A stretch of DNA of 64,000 bases from Gloeobacterales cyanobacterium ES-bin-313 (GTDB lineage: Bacteria > Cyanobacteriota > Cyanobacteriia > Gloeobacterales > Gloeobacteraceae). This document shows, in pieces, positions 17,489 through 26,718 of this stretch. Location of the stretch: NCBI GenBank assembly GCA_014379585.1, contig JACMLN010000099.1:37847-101846 (forward strand). The letters run 5' to 3'. The notes under the pieces are model-generated. The model saw only the letters and a program-made list of their open reading frames with translations, was not told where the DNA came from and ran no database searches. Position numbers and translations under genes: made by a program. Each line of letters opens with the position of its first letter. Positions within the stretch are counted from its first letter, which is position 1.

Positions 17489-18767
17489 CACACTCGCCAT
17501 CGTTTTAACTGCCCTTGCGGTTGCCACAGGGGTCGTCCTTGTCGCTGTGCCCTGGCAACAGACGGTCTCTGGAAAAGGCAAAGTGATCGTTTTTTCTCCC
17601 AGGGATCGTCCGCAGAATCTTGAAGCGCAGATTTCTGCACGCCTTGACCGCTGGCTTGTTTCAGAAGGTGATTCCGTCAAGGCAGGGCAGATCATCGCCT
17701 ATCTAACAGATATTGACTCTAAATTTCTCGATCCTTCTCAACTCAAAAGCCTACAAACACAGCGTGCAGCACTTCTGCGCAAGCGCGAAGCTACCGCTGA
17801 GCGGGTAAACGCTCTGTCAAACCAAATCTCTGATCTTGGTAAATCCCAGAAATTTGCGATTCCAGCTGCCCAACAGAAAGCCCAGCAGGCCACTGATCGC
17901 GCCACAGTGGCACAGCAGACGGTCATCGCTGCCCAGCAGACCCTCAAAACAAGCCAACTTAACTACGCACGTTTAAAGGAACTGTACAGCAAAGGCTTGC
18001 GTTCTCGGCGGGACTTTGAACTTGCTGAACTGGAGTATGTGCGCTCCCGTACTGAATTAGAGCGCGCCCAAGCATCCCAAGCTGCCGCTGCGCGGGACGT
18101 GACGGTTGGCGATTTCGACAGCAGTAGAGTTGCTACGGACACTAGCGCTTCACTCAATGGCATTCGTGCCTCCGTCGCAACTGCCCGCGAAGCTGTGGCC
18201 ACAATCGACTCAGACTTAAGCAAGCTTGATATTGATATCGCCAACTTGAAGGCGCGAAAAGACCAGCAAATTGTGCGTGCCCCACGCGCCGGCAGAGTGG
18301 TTCGTCTGCTGGCAATCGGAGCGGGCTCAACGGTCAAAGCTGGAGACGTGCTAGCTGTACTGGCTCCAGATACCCAAGATCGGGCTGTCGAACTCTATGT
18401 CACCGACAATGATGTTCCCCTCGTTGATGTGGGTCGTCCAGTCCGCTTGCAGTTTGCTGGCTGGCCTGCGGTGCAATTTGCTGGCTGGCCCTCGGTGGCT
18501 GTTGGCACCTTTGGTGGTCGCGTTTCCGTCGTCGATGCGATCGACGACGGCACGAGCCGCTACCGGGTGATCATCGTTCCCGACGTCAAGCAGCGCGATG
18601 GCAAGGACGAACCCTGGCCAAGTACAAAGTACCTGCGCCCAGGTGCCGAGGCCAATGGCTGGATTCAACTCAATACAGTCTCCCTCGGTTTCGAACTGTG
18701 GCGGCAATTTAATGGCTTCCCAGCCACCGTGCAAAAAGATCCAGTCCCCCGCAAAGGTGGCAAATAA
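17412..18767 (+). CDS. HlyD-family membrane-fusion adaptor
   Basis: 451 residues: a cytoplasmic leader of about 27 residues, one membrane helix (~28-48), a lipoyl half-motif (KGKVIVFSPRDRPQNLEA), a long alpha-helical hairpin with coiled-coil character (~105-285), the second lipoyl half (IVRAPRAGRVVRLL) and a beta-barrel region with the repeated QFAGWP motif. It bridges the ABC exporter to the outer-membrane channel across the periplasm. ATG 17412 overlaps the ABC gene by 77 bp, which is long; no better downstream start with a ribosome site is seen. Confidence 0.9.
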   Translation: MLQALPQSKQTLPKSLQTLQTPRPLSTLAIVLTALAVATGVVLVAVPWQQTVSGKGKVIVFSPRDRPQNLEAQISARLDRWLVSEGDSVKAGQIIAYLTDIDSKFLDPSQLKSLQTQRAALLRKREATAERVNALSNQISDLGKSQKFAIPAAQQKAQQATDRATVAQQTVIAAQQTLKTSQLNYARLKELYSKGLRSRRDFELAELEYVRSRTELERAQASQAAAARDVTVGDFDSSRVATDTSASLNGIRASVATAREAVATIDSDLSKLDIDIANLKARKDQQIVRAPRAGRVVRLLAIGAGSTVKAGDVLAVLAPDTQDRAVELYVTDNDVPLVDVGRPVRLQFAGWPAVQFAGWPSVAVGTFGGRVSVVDAIDDGTSRYRVIIVPDVKQRDGKDEPWPSTKYLRPGAEANGWIQLNTVSLGFELWRQFNGFPATVQKDPVPRKGGK

Positions 18768-18791
18768 TTCCCCTTTGGAGAACGAGTACCC

Positions 18792-20237
18792 ATGCCACCC
18801 AAAACTCCGATGGCTCTGCTTGTCTTGGCCACTTGGCTCTTCGCTCTGGAGAGTGCAATCGCCGATACGCCCCCCTCTACCAAGAGTCGAGATCTCCAGA
18901 TTGATAACAATACGCTCACCATCGAAGCGGTGATTGACCAGGTGCAGAATTATCACCCAAAACTGCTAGGTGCCCGAATTGAGCGAGACATTGCTGGTGC
19001 CAAATTTCTTGAAAAACAGGGTGCCTTCGATCCGGTGCTGACTGGCTATAGCGAGTACCTGGAGTTTAATAGCACTACCAGTCGTGGCAAGCTCAACAAT
19101 GCTTCTCAAAGCACCTTCGCTATTGAGTTTCCAACCCGCTCTGGCCTGAAGTACTACTTTGGCTATCAGCGCAACACTGGTACGGTCAAATCGCCGCTTT
19201 CAGCCACCGGCGAGGGAGGAGAATTCTATACTGGTTTCCAATATCCGCTGTTTCGAGGTGCGGGCATCAACGACAAAGTCATTGCGGAACAACAAGCAGA
19301 ACTAGGTATCTCTGTTGCCGATGCTGGCCTTGCTCTCACGCGCCTTGAATTGTTGCAAAAAGCAATTTCTAACTACTGGGACTGGGTTGCAGCCAATCAG
19401 CGCCTAGAAGTTGCTCGCACCCTACTTAACCTTGCTCAAGTCCGCACAGTCGCGATCCAAGATCGCGCCAAAGCCGGGGATCTGCCAACTATTGATATTG
19501 TCGAAGCCCAGCAAGAAGTGCAATTGCGTCAAGGTGAATTGATCAAAGCGCAGCGCGATGTGCAAAAAGAGTCATTATTCCTCAGTCAATACCTCTGGAA
19601 CCGCGATGGCAGCCCCGGTTCGCCCCCATCATCCCAACAAGCGCCTCGACAATTTCCTGCCCCAACTCCGATAGAAGCCTCCCTCGCGCAAATTTCTCCA
19701 GAGCGCATTCTGGCGCGCCGACCTGAACTACAGCGCATCGCCCTCAACAATCAGATTGCTTCTCTCGACGTTTCTCTCGCACAGAACCAGCGGCTCAACG
19801 CTGTCGATCTCTACGCGACAGCAGGCCAGGATACGGGTCTCAACAATGTCGGTTCTACCTTCAAATTGGGTGTACGGATTACGCTTCCCCTGGCACAGCG
19901 CACCGCTGACGGCCTCATCGAGCAGGCGCAACTCAAAATTGACAAGCTGACTCTGGACAATCTAAGCGAAAAGCAACGCATTAGTATTGAAGTCAACGAT
20001 GCCCTCCAATCCATCGATGCAGCGCTTGGACGTTACGATGCGGCTACCCAGGAAGTGCAACTTGCCAGTCGGTTAGAAGAGAGTGAGCGCACCCGATTTA
20101 GCCTTGGGGACAGTACAGTCTTTTTGGTCAATCAGCGCGAACGCTCTGCCGCCTCCGCTCGCATCAAACAGATCGAAGCACAGACCTTGATCGAAAAAGC
20201 AAAAGCCACTTTTCTCACCATTACCAATCAGTTTTAA
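18792..20237 (+). CDS. TolC-family outer-membrane efflux channel
   Basis: 481 residues with a signal peptide cleaved near SAIADTPP. Two outer-membrane-efflux repeats follow: the first includes NYHPKLLGARIERDIAGAKF and PLFRGAGIND, the second starts near RRPELQRIALNNQIA and contains GVRITLPLAQRTADGLIEQA. Such proteins trimerise into a barrel plus periplasmic alpha-helical tunnel. It is the third gene of the exporter unit (24 bp after the adaptor) and completes the path to the outside. Confidence 0.92.
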   Translation: MPPKTPMALLVLATWLFALESAIADTPPSTKSRDLQIDNNTLTIEAVIDQVQNYHPKLLGARIERDIAGAKFLEKQGAFDPVLTGYSEYLEFNSTTSRGKLNNASQSTFAIEFPTRSGLKYYFGYQRNTGTVKSPLSATGEGGEFYTGFQYPLFRGAGINDKVIAEQQAELGISVADAGLALTRLELLQKAISNYWDWVAANQRLEVARTLLNLAQVRTVAIQDRAKAGDLPTIDIVEAQQEVQLRQGELIKAQRDVQKESLFLSQYLWNRDGSPGSPPSSQQAPRQFPAPTPIEASLAQISPERILARRPELQRIALNNQIASLDVSLAQNQRLNAVDLYATAGQDTGLNNVGSTFKLGVRITLPLAQRTADGLIEQAQLKIDKLTLDNLSEKQRISIEVNDALQSIDAALGRYDAATQEVQLASRLEESERTRFSLGDSTVFLVNQRERSAASARIKQIEAQTLIEKAKATFLTITNQF

Positions 20238-20265
20238 CGACGGCGACATCTCCCGACCCTCACCT

Positions 20266-20292
20266 TGCAAGTAGAGTGTGGGGCTACTTGCA
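20266..20292 (+). terminator. Hairpin after the exporter operon
   Basis: TGCAAGTAG (20266-20274) pairs with CTACTTGCA (20284-20292) around a 9-nt loop, 29 bp after the TolC-like stop. There is no T-run, so it may end transcription inefficiently or protect the 3' end. Confidence 0.4.
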
Positions 20293-20359
20293 TAGGAGCT
20301 AAACCCTCCAATCTAGAGCATGTCTGCTTAGGATAGAAGTCAGCGCTCATGGGCACAGA

Positions 20360-21715
20360 ATGCGACGGTTACTGCTGATCCTTACCACTGTTCTGGTTGT
20401 TCTATTGGGAGGCCGCCTTCTCTGGGCAACCCTTAGCGTCCCCCAAACCAGCAAAAAAGTCGTCCTCACTTCCCACGACCGCCAACTCCAAGTGCTAGCT
20501 CTACGCACAGATCCAAAATTGCGTGGTGCCCTGCAACTTCTTGGCGAAACCCAAATTCTGGAAGAAGCTATCGATGCCTACCGCGCCGAAAGTCTTGCCC
20601 TCGCCAAAGATCCGCGCCGTCGTGCGCCAATCTTGATCAAACTTGGACTGCTGGAAACAGAAACGTCTCCAGATCGCGCCCTCAAAACATGGAAACAAGC
20701 TGATTTGACTCCCGCTGCGCCGATTCTTGCCGGACTGTGGAAATCGCCACCCCTGATCTTGCCTGAGGGAGAAGCGATCTTGGGGGAACAACTCACAGGC
20801 TGGTATCGCAGTCAAGCGCTGACAAGGCTCTATACCGTCCAACGGCGTACCGATGCCCTCCAAGACTTACAGGCTGACGACCGAACCCAAGCTCTGGAGA
20901 TCTTTTCACGCTTATTGGTGGTTCAATTGGTTCCGCTGATCGCCACGGTACTTGGCAGCATTCTTTTGCTCAGTTGGCTGGCGTGGCGGCAATTTCAGCC
21001 TTTGCCGCCTCGGTGGCAAGTGCCTTGGTCTATAGAAACGACCTGGGAAGGAGTTGTGTATTGGTATGCATTATTCTTAAGTCTGAGTGTCCTGCTTTCT
21101 CAATTAGGCGCCATCCTCAAATCTGCCCGCTCCGATGCTTTGGGCGTTGCTCTACTCAATCTATTTAATTACGGAGTGCTCTCAGGTGCAGGAATCACAC
21201 TCCTCTACCTACTTATTTGGCGACCCTTGGGCGAAAGCAAAAAATGGTTCAGCTACCAATTTGTTGCTGGGTGGTGGCGATGGGGCATCGGAGGCTGGCT
21301 CGTGAGCTTCCCAGTTGTGATTGTCTTCTCAGCGCTTTCGCAGAAATTACTCGGCGATGGTGGTGGTGGCAATTCTTTATTGGAGTCCATCGGTGATGCC
21401 AAAAGTCCGCTTGTCCAACTGGTATTTGTGAGTGCGCTCTCCATCGCTGCACCCCTTTTTGAAGAAACCTTTTTTCGGGGCTTTGTCTTTGCAGGTTTGG
21501 CAAGCCGCCTCAGTACCCCCCAAGCAATTGTCACTTCTGCTGGGCTTTTTGCCCTCGCCCACTGGAGTGCAGTCGAATTTTTGCCTCTGGCTGCTCTGGG
21601 GATCATCCTGGCAACCGTATACCATTACACCCGCTCTTTGCTCCCTTCGATCCTGATTCACGCCCTTTGGAACGGTGGGACATTTCTTTTCTTGGTCCTG
21701 CTGGGCAACAGTTGA
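20360..21715 (+). CDS. CPBP-family intramembrane metalloprotease
   Basis: 451 residues. An N-terminal helix (~2-22) is followed by a soluble region of about 160 residues, then at least seven hydrophobic segments. The C-terminal domain carries the CPBP (CaaX protease/bacteriocin-processing) motifs: EETFFRGF with the catalytic Glu pair, HWSAVEF with the first His, and HALWN with the second. Such proteins cleave or modify membrane-embedded substrates. Cyanobacteria carry several of unknown substrate. It lies just after the exporter genes, but 120 bp and a hairpin away, so a shared role is only possible. Confidence 0.87.
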   Translation: MRRLLLILTTVLVVLLGGRLLWATLSVPQTSKKVVLTSHDRQLQVLALRTDPKLRGALQLLGETQILEEAIDAYRAESLALAKDPRRRAPILIKLGLLETETSPDRALKTWKQADLTPAAPILAGLWKSPPLILPEGEAILGEQLTGWYRSQALTRLYTVQRRTDALQDLQADDRTQALEIFSRLLVVQLVPLIATVLGSILLLSWLAWRQFQPLPPRWQVPWSIETTWEGVVYWYALFLSLSVLLSQLGAILKSARSDALGVALLNLFNYGVLSGAGITLLYLLIWRPLGESKKWFSYQFVAGWWRWGIGGWLVSFPVVIVFSALSQKLLGDGGGGNSLLESIGDAKSPLVQLVFVSALSIAAPLFEETFFRGFVFAGLASRLSTPQAIVTSAGLFALAHWSAVEFLPLAALGIILATVYHYTRSLLPSILIHALWNGGTFLFLVLLGNS

Positions 21716-21755
21716 GTTCTGGGTATTCTAGGTTCCACGTACAGAGCGTTTACCA

Positions 21756-22439
21756 ATGACTCCGCCTGCCGAAACTCCCCTACTGAAAATCGTGACTGAA
21801 GCCTATTTGGGCGATGTCTGTTATCGCGCTTTTCTCTACGACACCCGTGGCCTGATTCACCTGCTCCTCGATGGCAAAAAGTATCTCCCCTTTTCGCAGT
21901 GGGATGGTGCTTCGAGCTGGGATCCGGGGATAAAGTTGCCAAAATATCAAGTGCAGCTCCTCCGGGAAGTTGGGCGGTTTAACGAACCCTGTAAACCCTT
22001 GGAAGTGAGCTACAAACATACCCTGGATATCTGGGGAACCCCAGATGATCACCGCTGGTACCATAGACCCGATTACATTGCCCACGAAAGCAATCTCCAA
22101 AAAGCAACTATCTCTTGGCCCCAGATGCTCAGTCTTGAAGGAGACTACGAGCAACCAGCCCTGATTGCTTTGCTCCGCCAAGAATTGCAGAAGCTCTACT
22201 TGATTGATCGTCGTCTCATCTGTCAGGTCAAAATTTCGGTACGCCGTCCACGAGGAGACGAGAACCTCCTGCTCCTCAAGCACAGAGCTGCCCCCATCGA
22301 TCAAGTCCGTTGGGAGATCGAAGATCTGATCCGCACCATTCAAAATCGCCTGCACAGTACGACACTGCATCTTTGGATCGACATCCACGACATCACAGCC
22401 CAGCCCAACGTCTTAAATCTGCTGATCAGCAAGATTTAG
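21756..22439 (+). CDS. Hypothetical protein, 227 aa
   Basis: Not recognised. The product starts MTPPAETPLLKIVTEAYLGD, is soluble with no signal or membrane segment, and is moderately rich in aromatic residues (WGTPDDHRWYHRPDY). The C-terminal half is amphipathic helix (QVRWEIEDLIRTIQNRL). The frame is preferred over an opposite-strand 202-residue frame because its composition is more protein-like and the spacing to the CPBP gene (40 bp) suggests co-transcription. It converges with the dehydrogenase gene. Confidence 0.6.
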   Translation: MTPPAETPLLKIVTEAYLGDVCYRAFLYDTRGLIHLLLDGKKYLPFSQWDGASSWDPGIKLPKYQVQLLREVGRFNEPCKPLEVSYKHTLDIWGTPDDHRWYHRPDYIAHESNLQKATISWPQMLSLEGDYEQPALIALLRQELQKLYLIDRRLICQVKISVRRPRGDENLLLLKHRAAPIDQVRWEIEDLIRTIQNRLHSTTLHLWIDIHDITAQPNVLNLLISKI

Positions 22440-22460
22440 GTTTTGCGCGGGTGTTTGGAC

Positions 22461-23537
22461 TCAAAACCGTGAAAGCGAAATCAAACTTTCTTGGAGCACA
22501 GAAAACACCTGTTCAGGGGTGACTTCAAAGGGCAGATAGTGAATATCTGAACCAACTTTGCAGCAATCTTGGGCAACTTGAAAAAGTTGCTGTTGGCTCA
22601 GTTCGCCAAAGTGCAGATCTTGGAGGGTGAGGGGAAGCCCGATGCGGCGGTAGAACTGTTCGAGTTGTTGGCGCGCGATCCCGGCGAGGCGCTGTTGACC
22701 GACAGTTTCTTCGAGGCGCAGTTGCACCAAAATGCCGAAAGCGACTTTCTCCCCATGGAGCGTAGAGCGGGTCCCAGGCAAGCCTGTGAGGGCGTTGTGA
22801 ATGGCATGGGCTGCCACCGTCCGACAGCGCGCACCACCCAAGCCACCGACCAATCCGGCAAGGCAGAGGGAAGCATCGACCATCTGCACCCAAGCAGAAC
22901 TGCCAGGGGACTGCAGTGCCGCTTCACCGTGTTGCAAGATCAAATCCCTGAGCACCCGTGCCTGCTGAACCGCACTGATCACTAGTGGATCGTCAGAAGT
23001 CCCAGAACTCACCGAGGATTCGTACCACTTAGCAAGAGCATCGCCCATACCGCTCACCAACGTGCGTTGGGGGGCTGTCGCGATCACGGCGTAGTCAATC
23101 AAAATACCCTGAGGCACACTGGACAACTCGATGCCGTACTGCCATTCCCCTGTGTCCGAGTAAATATTGGAGAGCGCCGCCCAACCAGCACAGGTCGCAG
23201 CCGAGGTCGGAACGGTGATCACGGGTAGTCCGGCGCGATAGGCGACGAGTTTGGCCATATCGAGTGCCTTGCCACCACCGATGCCAACCACCACATCGCA
23301 GCCGTGGCTACAAGCAAGCAAACGGGCTGCTGAAGCCTCTGTGCAGTCAGCGCCATAGCTTTCGTAGCGCCCTTGAATCCTCAAACTGAAGCGCTCAAGG
23401 GTATGCTTTCCACCGATCACCAGCGGGGCACTGCCCAGGGATGCCACCCAGGGAGCCAGTTGGTTCAGGGTTCCCCAACCACGCACGACGCGGTGGGGAG
23501 CAATCAAAGAAGTGATCGGCAAATCGACGCTGTTCAA
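22461..23537 (-). CDS. Iron-containing alcohol dehydrogenase family protein (GldA-like)
   Basis: 358 residues of the GldA/dehydroquinate-synthase-like fold. It shows VVGIGGGKALDMAK (NAD-binding turn), PTSAATCAGWAALS, and metal ligands in MGDALAKWYE (Asp), AHAIHNALTG (His) and TLHGEKVAFG (His). The family oxidises glycerol or related polyols, or reduces ketones, with NAD and a divalent metal. The true substrate in cyanobacteria is not set by sequence. It is divergent from the carotenoid oxygenase gene, with 194 bp between them. Confidence 0.85.
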   Translation of the reverse strand: MNSVDLPITSLIAPHRVVRGWGTLNQLAPWVASLGSAPLVIGGKHTLERFSLRIQGRYESYGADCTEASAARLLACSHGCDVVVGIGGGKALDMAKLVAYRAGLPVITVPTSAATCAGWAALSNIYSDTGEWQYGIELSSVPQGILIDYAVIATAPQRTLVSGMGDALAKWYESSVSSGTSDDPLVISAVQQARVLRDLILQHGEAALQSPGSSAWVQMVDASLCLAGLVGGLGGARCRTVAAHAIHNALTGLPGTRSTLHGEKVAFGILVQLRLEETVGQQRLAGIARQQLEQFYRRIGLPLTLQDLHFGELSQQQLFQVAQDCCKVGSDIHYLPFEVTPEQVFSVLQESLISLSRF

Positions 23538-23731
23538 TGAAGACTCCGAAAGACGCTCTTTTATTGATAGCGTTTTTCGGCTTCACCTTGCCAGGGGAAA
23601 CCTATCCGAGATTGTACGGTTACTGCCATTGCCCTCAAATCAAGAACATCACTTGAGTCCTGGGAATCGCGCAGAATGGCCATCGAAGCGCAAGATATTA
23701 TGGGTGAAGTTTGGTTTATTCGAGACGACTG

Positions 23732-25192
23732 ATGGTTTCCGCTCCTTCAATCCGACCAACCTGGTCAAAAGCGATTGCAAGACCCGCCAAGGAGTTCGCC
23801 TTGACCCCCTTGCAGGTGATTGCTGGAAAGCTTCCCGAGGGGTTGCACGGCACACTCTACCGCAATGGGCCAGGGCGCTTAGAAAGAGGGGGTGTCAAAG
23901 TCGGTCACTGGTTTGATGGCGATGGCGCGATTCTGGCCGTGCATTTTGGGCAGGAGGGAGCGAGGGGGACTTACCGCTACGTGCAAACGGAGGGCTATCT
24001 CGCCGAAGAAAAAGCTGGGAAGTTTTTGTACAGCAACTACGGCATGACAGCGCCAGGGCCGATCTGGGAGCGTTGGGGGAAATCGGTCAAAAATGCCGCC
24101 AATACTTCGGTGATTGCCCTACCAGATCGTCTGCTTGCCCTTTGGGAAGGTGGATTGCCCCATGCCTTAGATCTAGAAACCCTTGAAACCCAAGGCACAG
24201 AGAATCTCAGCTATTTGCACAAAGGTCTTAGCTATTCAGCCCACCCAAAGCGCGATCCGAAGACAGGGGAGATTTTTAATTTCGGCGTATCGATTGGGGT
24301 GCCAGCGACGCTTCACCTGTATTGCAGCGATGAACGTGGCCGCATTCGACGCCAAGGCGCGGTCAAACTCGACGGGATCCCTTTGATTCACGATTTTGTC
24401 ATGGCTGGCCCTTACTTAATCTTTTGCATTCCCCCGGTGCGGATCAACGCGTTCCCAGTCGGATTCGGACTGCAAAGCTACAGCGACGCGATGGCCTGGA
24501 AACCCGAACTAGGGACCCAAATTCTCGTGATTGACCGCGAAACTCTGACGCTTGTTGCCAGAGGGGAGGCAGAACCCTGGTACCAGTGGCATTTCAGCAA
24601 TGGCTACGTCGAAGCGGACGGTACCGTGGTCATCGATCTGGTGCGCTACGAAGACTTTAAAACGAATTCGTATTTGGGGGAATTTGTGACGGGCGAAACC
24701 CGAACGGTTTCACCGGCCTGGTTTTGGCGGATGCGCATCGACCCCAGAAAGGCCAAAGTCCTTTCTGGAGTACCTCTACTCAGTCGTTCCTGCGAATTTC
24801 CAACCATGATGGCTTCAGAAGTGGGTCAGCCTAGTCAATTTGCCTATCTGGCGCTATACCGCTCCGGCCAGGTCATCGGCCAGGACTTCTTTGGCACCGT
24901 CGGTCGATTGGATCTTGCCTCTGGCAACTTGGTGATTGCCCCATTTGCCGATGGCCACTATCCTAGCGAGCCGATCTATGTTCAAAATTTGACAGACTTA
25001 GAAAATGGCTGGGTTCTCACAGTTGTCTACAACAGCGCAGAGGACAGCAGCGAACTCTGGATTTGCGATGCTTCCCACCTCGATACTGCACCTATCTGCC
25101 GCTTGGCACTACCGCAAGTGATTCCACCAGGGTTTCACGGCACCTGGAGATCTGCTCCCCCAAACGAAGGAGTCCGTAAATCCTCAGGTTGA
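23732..25192 (+). CDS. Carotenoid oxygenase (RPE65/apocarotenoid oxygenase family)
   Basis: 486 residues from ATG 23732 (an upstream TTG at 23711 would add 7). Family features: LPEGLHGTLYRNGPGRLERG and WFDGDGAI near the N-terminus, and the four iron-binding histidines in SAHPKRDP, IHDFVMAGPY, WHFSNGYVEADG and the C-terminal GFHGTW. It is a seven-bladed propeller enzyme that cleaves carotenoid or apocarotenoid double bonds with O2 to give apocarotenals such as retinal. Bond specificity cannot be read. No dedicated retinal-protein gene is nearby. Confidence 0.93.
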   Translation: MVSAPSIRPTWSKAIARPAKEFALTPLQVIAGKLPEGLHGTLYRNGPGRLERGGVKVGHWFDGDGAILAVHFGQEGARGTYRYVQTEGYLAEEKAGKFLYSNYGMTAPGPIWERWGKSVKNAANTSVIALPDRLLALWEGGLPHALDLETLETQGTENLSYLHKGLSYSAHPKRDPKTGEIFNFGVSIGVPATLHLYCSDERGRIRRQGAVKLDGIPLIHDFVMAGPYLIFCIPPVRINAFPVGFGLQSYSDAMAWKPELGTQILVIDRETLTLVARGEAEPWYQWHFSNGYVEADGTVVIDLVRYEDFKTNSYLGEFVTGETRTVSPAWFWRMRIDPRKAKVLSGVPLLSRSCEFPTMMASEVGQPSQFAYLALYRSGQVIGQDFFGTVGRLDLASGNLVIAPFADGHYPSEPIYVQNLTDLENGWVLTVVYNSAEDSSELWICDASHLDTAPICRLALPQVIPPGFHGTWRSAPPNEGVRKSSG

Positions 25193-25229
25193 GCCTCAGT
25201 AGGATAGGGGCGTTGTCACGGTTCGGTTT

Positions 25230-25655
25230 ATGCTACGCAAAAAGTCTTCCGCCGTCGTTCCCATTGAGACCTATCGACAACTAGCGCACCGCCTTGAAGA
25301 GGCCGAAAGTCTGATCGATACCCTCACCCTGGGCAATGAACAATTGCAACAACAAAATCAAGTCTTGCGCGAAGAGCTACGCAAACTCAGCCTCAAGTTC
25401 AGCAAGCGTCCACGGGTCAGCGAAGAAACTTGGGAACCCGTTGCCGCTTTGCCTGTTGCCAAGTTGCGCAGTTCCACTGGACGTGCCCCCCGCCCGAAAG
25501 CGGAAGCGGATTGGGAAGACGAAGACGAAGCCATTGAAGAAATCGCACCCCGTTCTCCGGGTTTTGGCTTTTGGCTATTGACCTTAATCATCGCAGCGGT
25601 AGCAGGTCTAGGCACCTTCTACTTGGTACGCCCAGTGCTAGGTACACATTTCTAA
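25230..25655 (+). CDS. Small coiled-coil protein with C-terminal membrane anchor
   Basis: 141 residues. Residues ~10-60 form a strongly charged, heptad-like helix (ETYRQLAHRLEEAESLIDTL and an onward Gln-rich stretch). A basic/acidic linker follows, then one C-terminal membrane helix (GFWLLTLIIAAVAGLGTFYL). No signal peptide is present, so it should be tail-anchored with the coiled coil in the cytoplasm. The family is unknown. It lies between the carotenoid oxygenase and DUF3155 genes, all on the plus strand. Confidence 0.65.
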   Translation: MLRKKSSAVVPIETYRQLAHRLEEAESLIDTLTLGNEQLQQQNQVLREELRKLSLKFSKRPRVSEETWEPVAALPVAKLRSSTGRAPRPKAEADWEDEDEAIEEIAPRSPGFGFWLLTLIIAAVAGLGTFYLVRPVLGTHF

Positions 25656-25748
25656 ATCTAAAACTCTTTTCCTGCTGAAATAAAGTCGGTATACTCAAGC
25701 GTGCCATCTTCCCGCAGTCCTGATAAATAACGAATTTGGAGAAATAGC

Positions 25749-26060
25749 TTGGCTAGACGCAAGCGCAAAGATCCCCGCCGCTTAGAGGGAAGGCGCATCC
25801 TTGACCTCGTTCCACGCTTTCGCCTCGACTGTGGCGAAGAAAAAGCGGTAACTGCGGCTCGCAAATACATTCAAGACCGAGGGATTCCAGCTCCAGCGAT
25901 CTTAGTTGTGCAAAGGGGCGAGAAAGCCCAAGAACGTTTCTTCTGGGGATTCAAGGGACTGTTTAGTGCCCAGTATGTCGAGGAGAACCATTTCATGTTT
26001 CCTTCCTTAGACATGCTCCGCAACCAGTACCAAGAAGCCCAAGACGGTTCGGTCGCCTGA
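25749..26060 (+). CDS. DUF3155 family protein
   Basis: 103 residues starting at TTG 25749, supported by GGAG 8 nt upstream. The text MARRKRKDPRRLEGRRIL, AARKYIQDRGI and FFWGFKGLFSAQYVEENHFM matches the cyanobacterial DUF3155 family, whose function is unknown. The N-terminus is strongly basic, which may suit nucleic-acid or ribosome contact, but that is speculation. It ends one base before upp starts. Confidence 0.8.
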   Translation: MARRKRKDPRRLEGRRILDLVPRFRLDCGEEKAVTAARKYIQDRGIPAPAILVVQRGEKAQERFFWGFKGLFSAQYVEENHFMFPSLDMLRNQYQEAQDGSVA

Positions 26061-26061
26061 C

Positions 26062-26712
26062 ATGGCCTTGACCATTCACGTTCCACCCCACCCATTCATC
26101 TCCAACTTGCTCGCCCTCTGTCGGGACGAAAATACGCCAACACCGATTTTTCGCAGTGCCGTCGCTGATCTTGGTCGCTGGCTGACCTACGAGTGCGTGC
26201 GCGAATGGTTGCCCACCGTCGAAGTTGGGGTGCGCACGCCTCTGCAGATCATTGCTCCCGCCAAAGTGATCAACACCTCGGTGCCCTTCGTGATCGTGCC
26301 GATCCTGCGGGCAGGTTTGGCTCTATTGGATGGCGCTTTGCCTTTGTTGCCAGGAGCAGCGGTCTGTCATTTGGGTTTTGTTCGCAACGAAGAAACTTTA
26401 GAAGCGCATTGTTATCTGGATCGCCTTCCCAATCAATTTTCCAGTGAAACCCAAATCCTTGTCCTCGATCCGATGCTGGCGACTGGGGGGACGATGCTTG
26501 CCGCCATTGATCGCCTCGTCGAAGCAGGTGCCAATCCAGAGCAGATCCGCATTGTGACCGTGATCTGCGCCCCTCCCGGCCTCCAAAAATTAGGACTCAA
26601 ATATCCAAAACTGATCATCTACACCGCCATGATCGACGAACAGCTCGATGATCGTGGCTACATTGTTCCTGGCCTCGGAGATGCTGGAGATCGTGCCTTC
26701 GGTACGCACTAA
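26062..26712 (+). CDS. upp: Uracil phosphoribosyltransferase
   Basis: Converts uracil and PRPP to UMP in pyrimidine salvage. The 216-residue protein is of normal length and contains the PRPP-binding loop LVLDPMLATGGTM, the central VPILRAGLALLDG, and the C-terminal uracil-binding segment DRGYIVPGLGDAGDRAFGT. The ATG follows the DUF3155 stop after one base, so the two are translationally coupled. Confidence 0.95.
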   Translation: MALTIHVPPHPFISNLLALCRDENTPTPIFRSAVADLGRWLTYECVREWLPTVEVGVRTPLQIIAPAKVINTSVPFVIVPILRAGLALLDGALPLLPGAAVCHLGFVRNEETLEAHCYLDRLPNQFSSETQILVLDPMLATGGTMLAAIDRLVEAGANPEQIRIVTVICAPPGLQKLGLKYPKLIIYTAMIDEQLDDRGYIVPGLGDAGDRAFGTH

Positions 26713-26718
26713 TTAACC

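Noticed and set aside
18450..18500. Tandem duplication QFAGWP in the HlyD adaptor
   Set aside because: The two near-identical blocks look like a recent duplication, but a similar GWP-x-VQF-x-GWP pattern is, to my knowledge, normal in this adaptor family.
21780..22388. 202-residue open frame on the minus strand
   Set aside because: It is antisense to the more protein-like 227-residue gene 21756-22439, and has no ribosome site or recognisable motifs.
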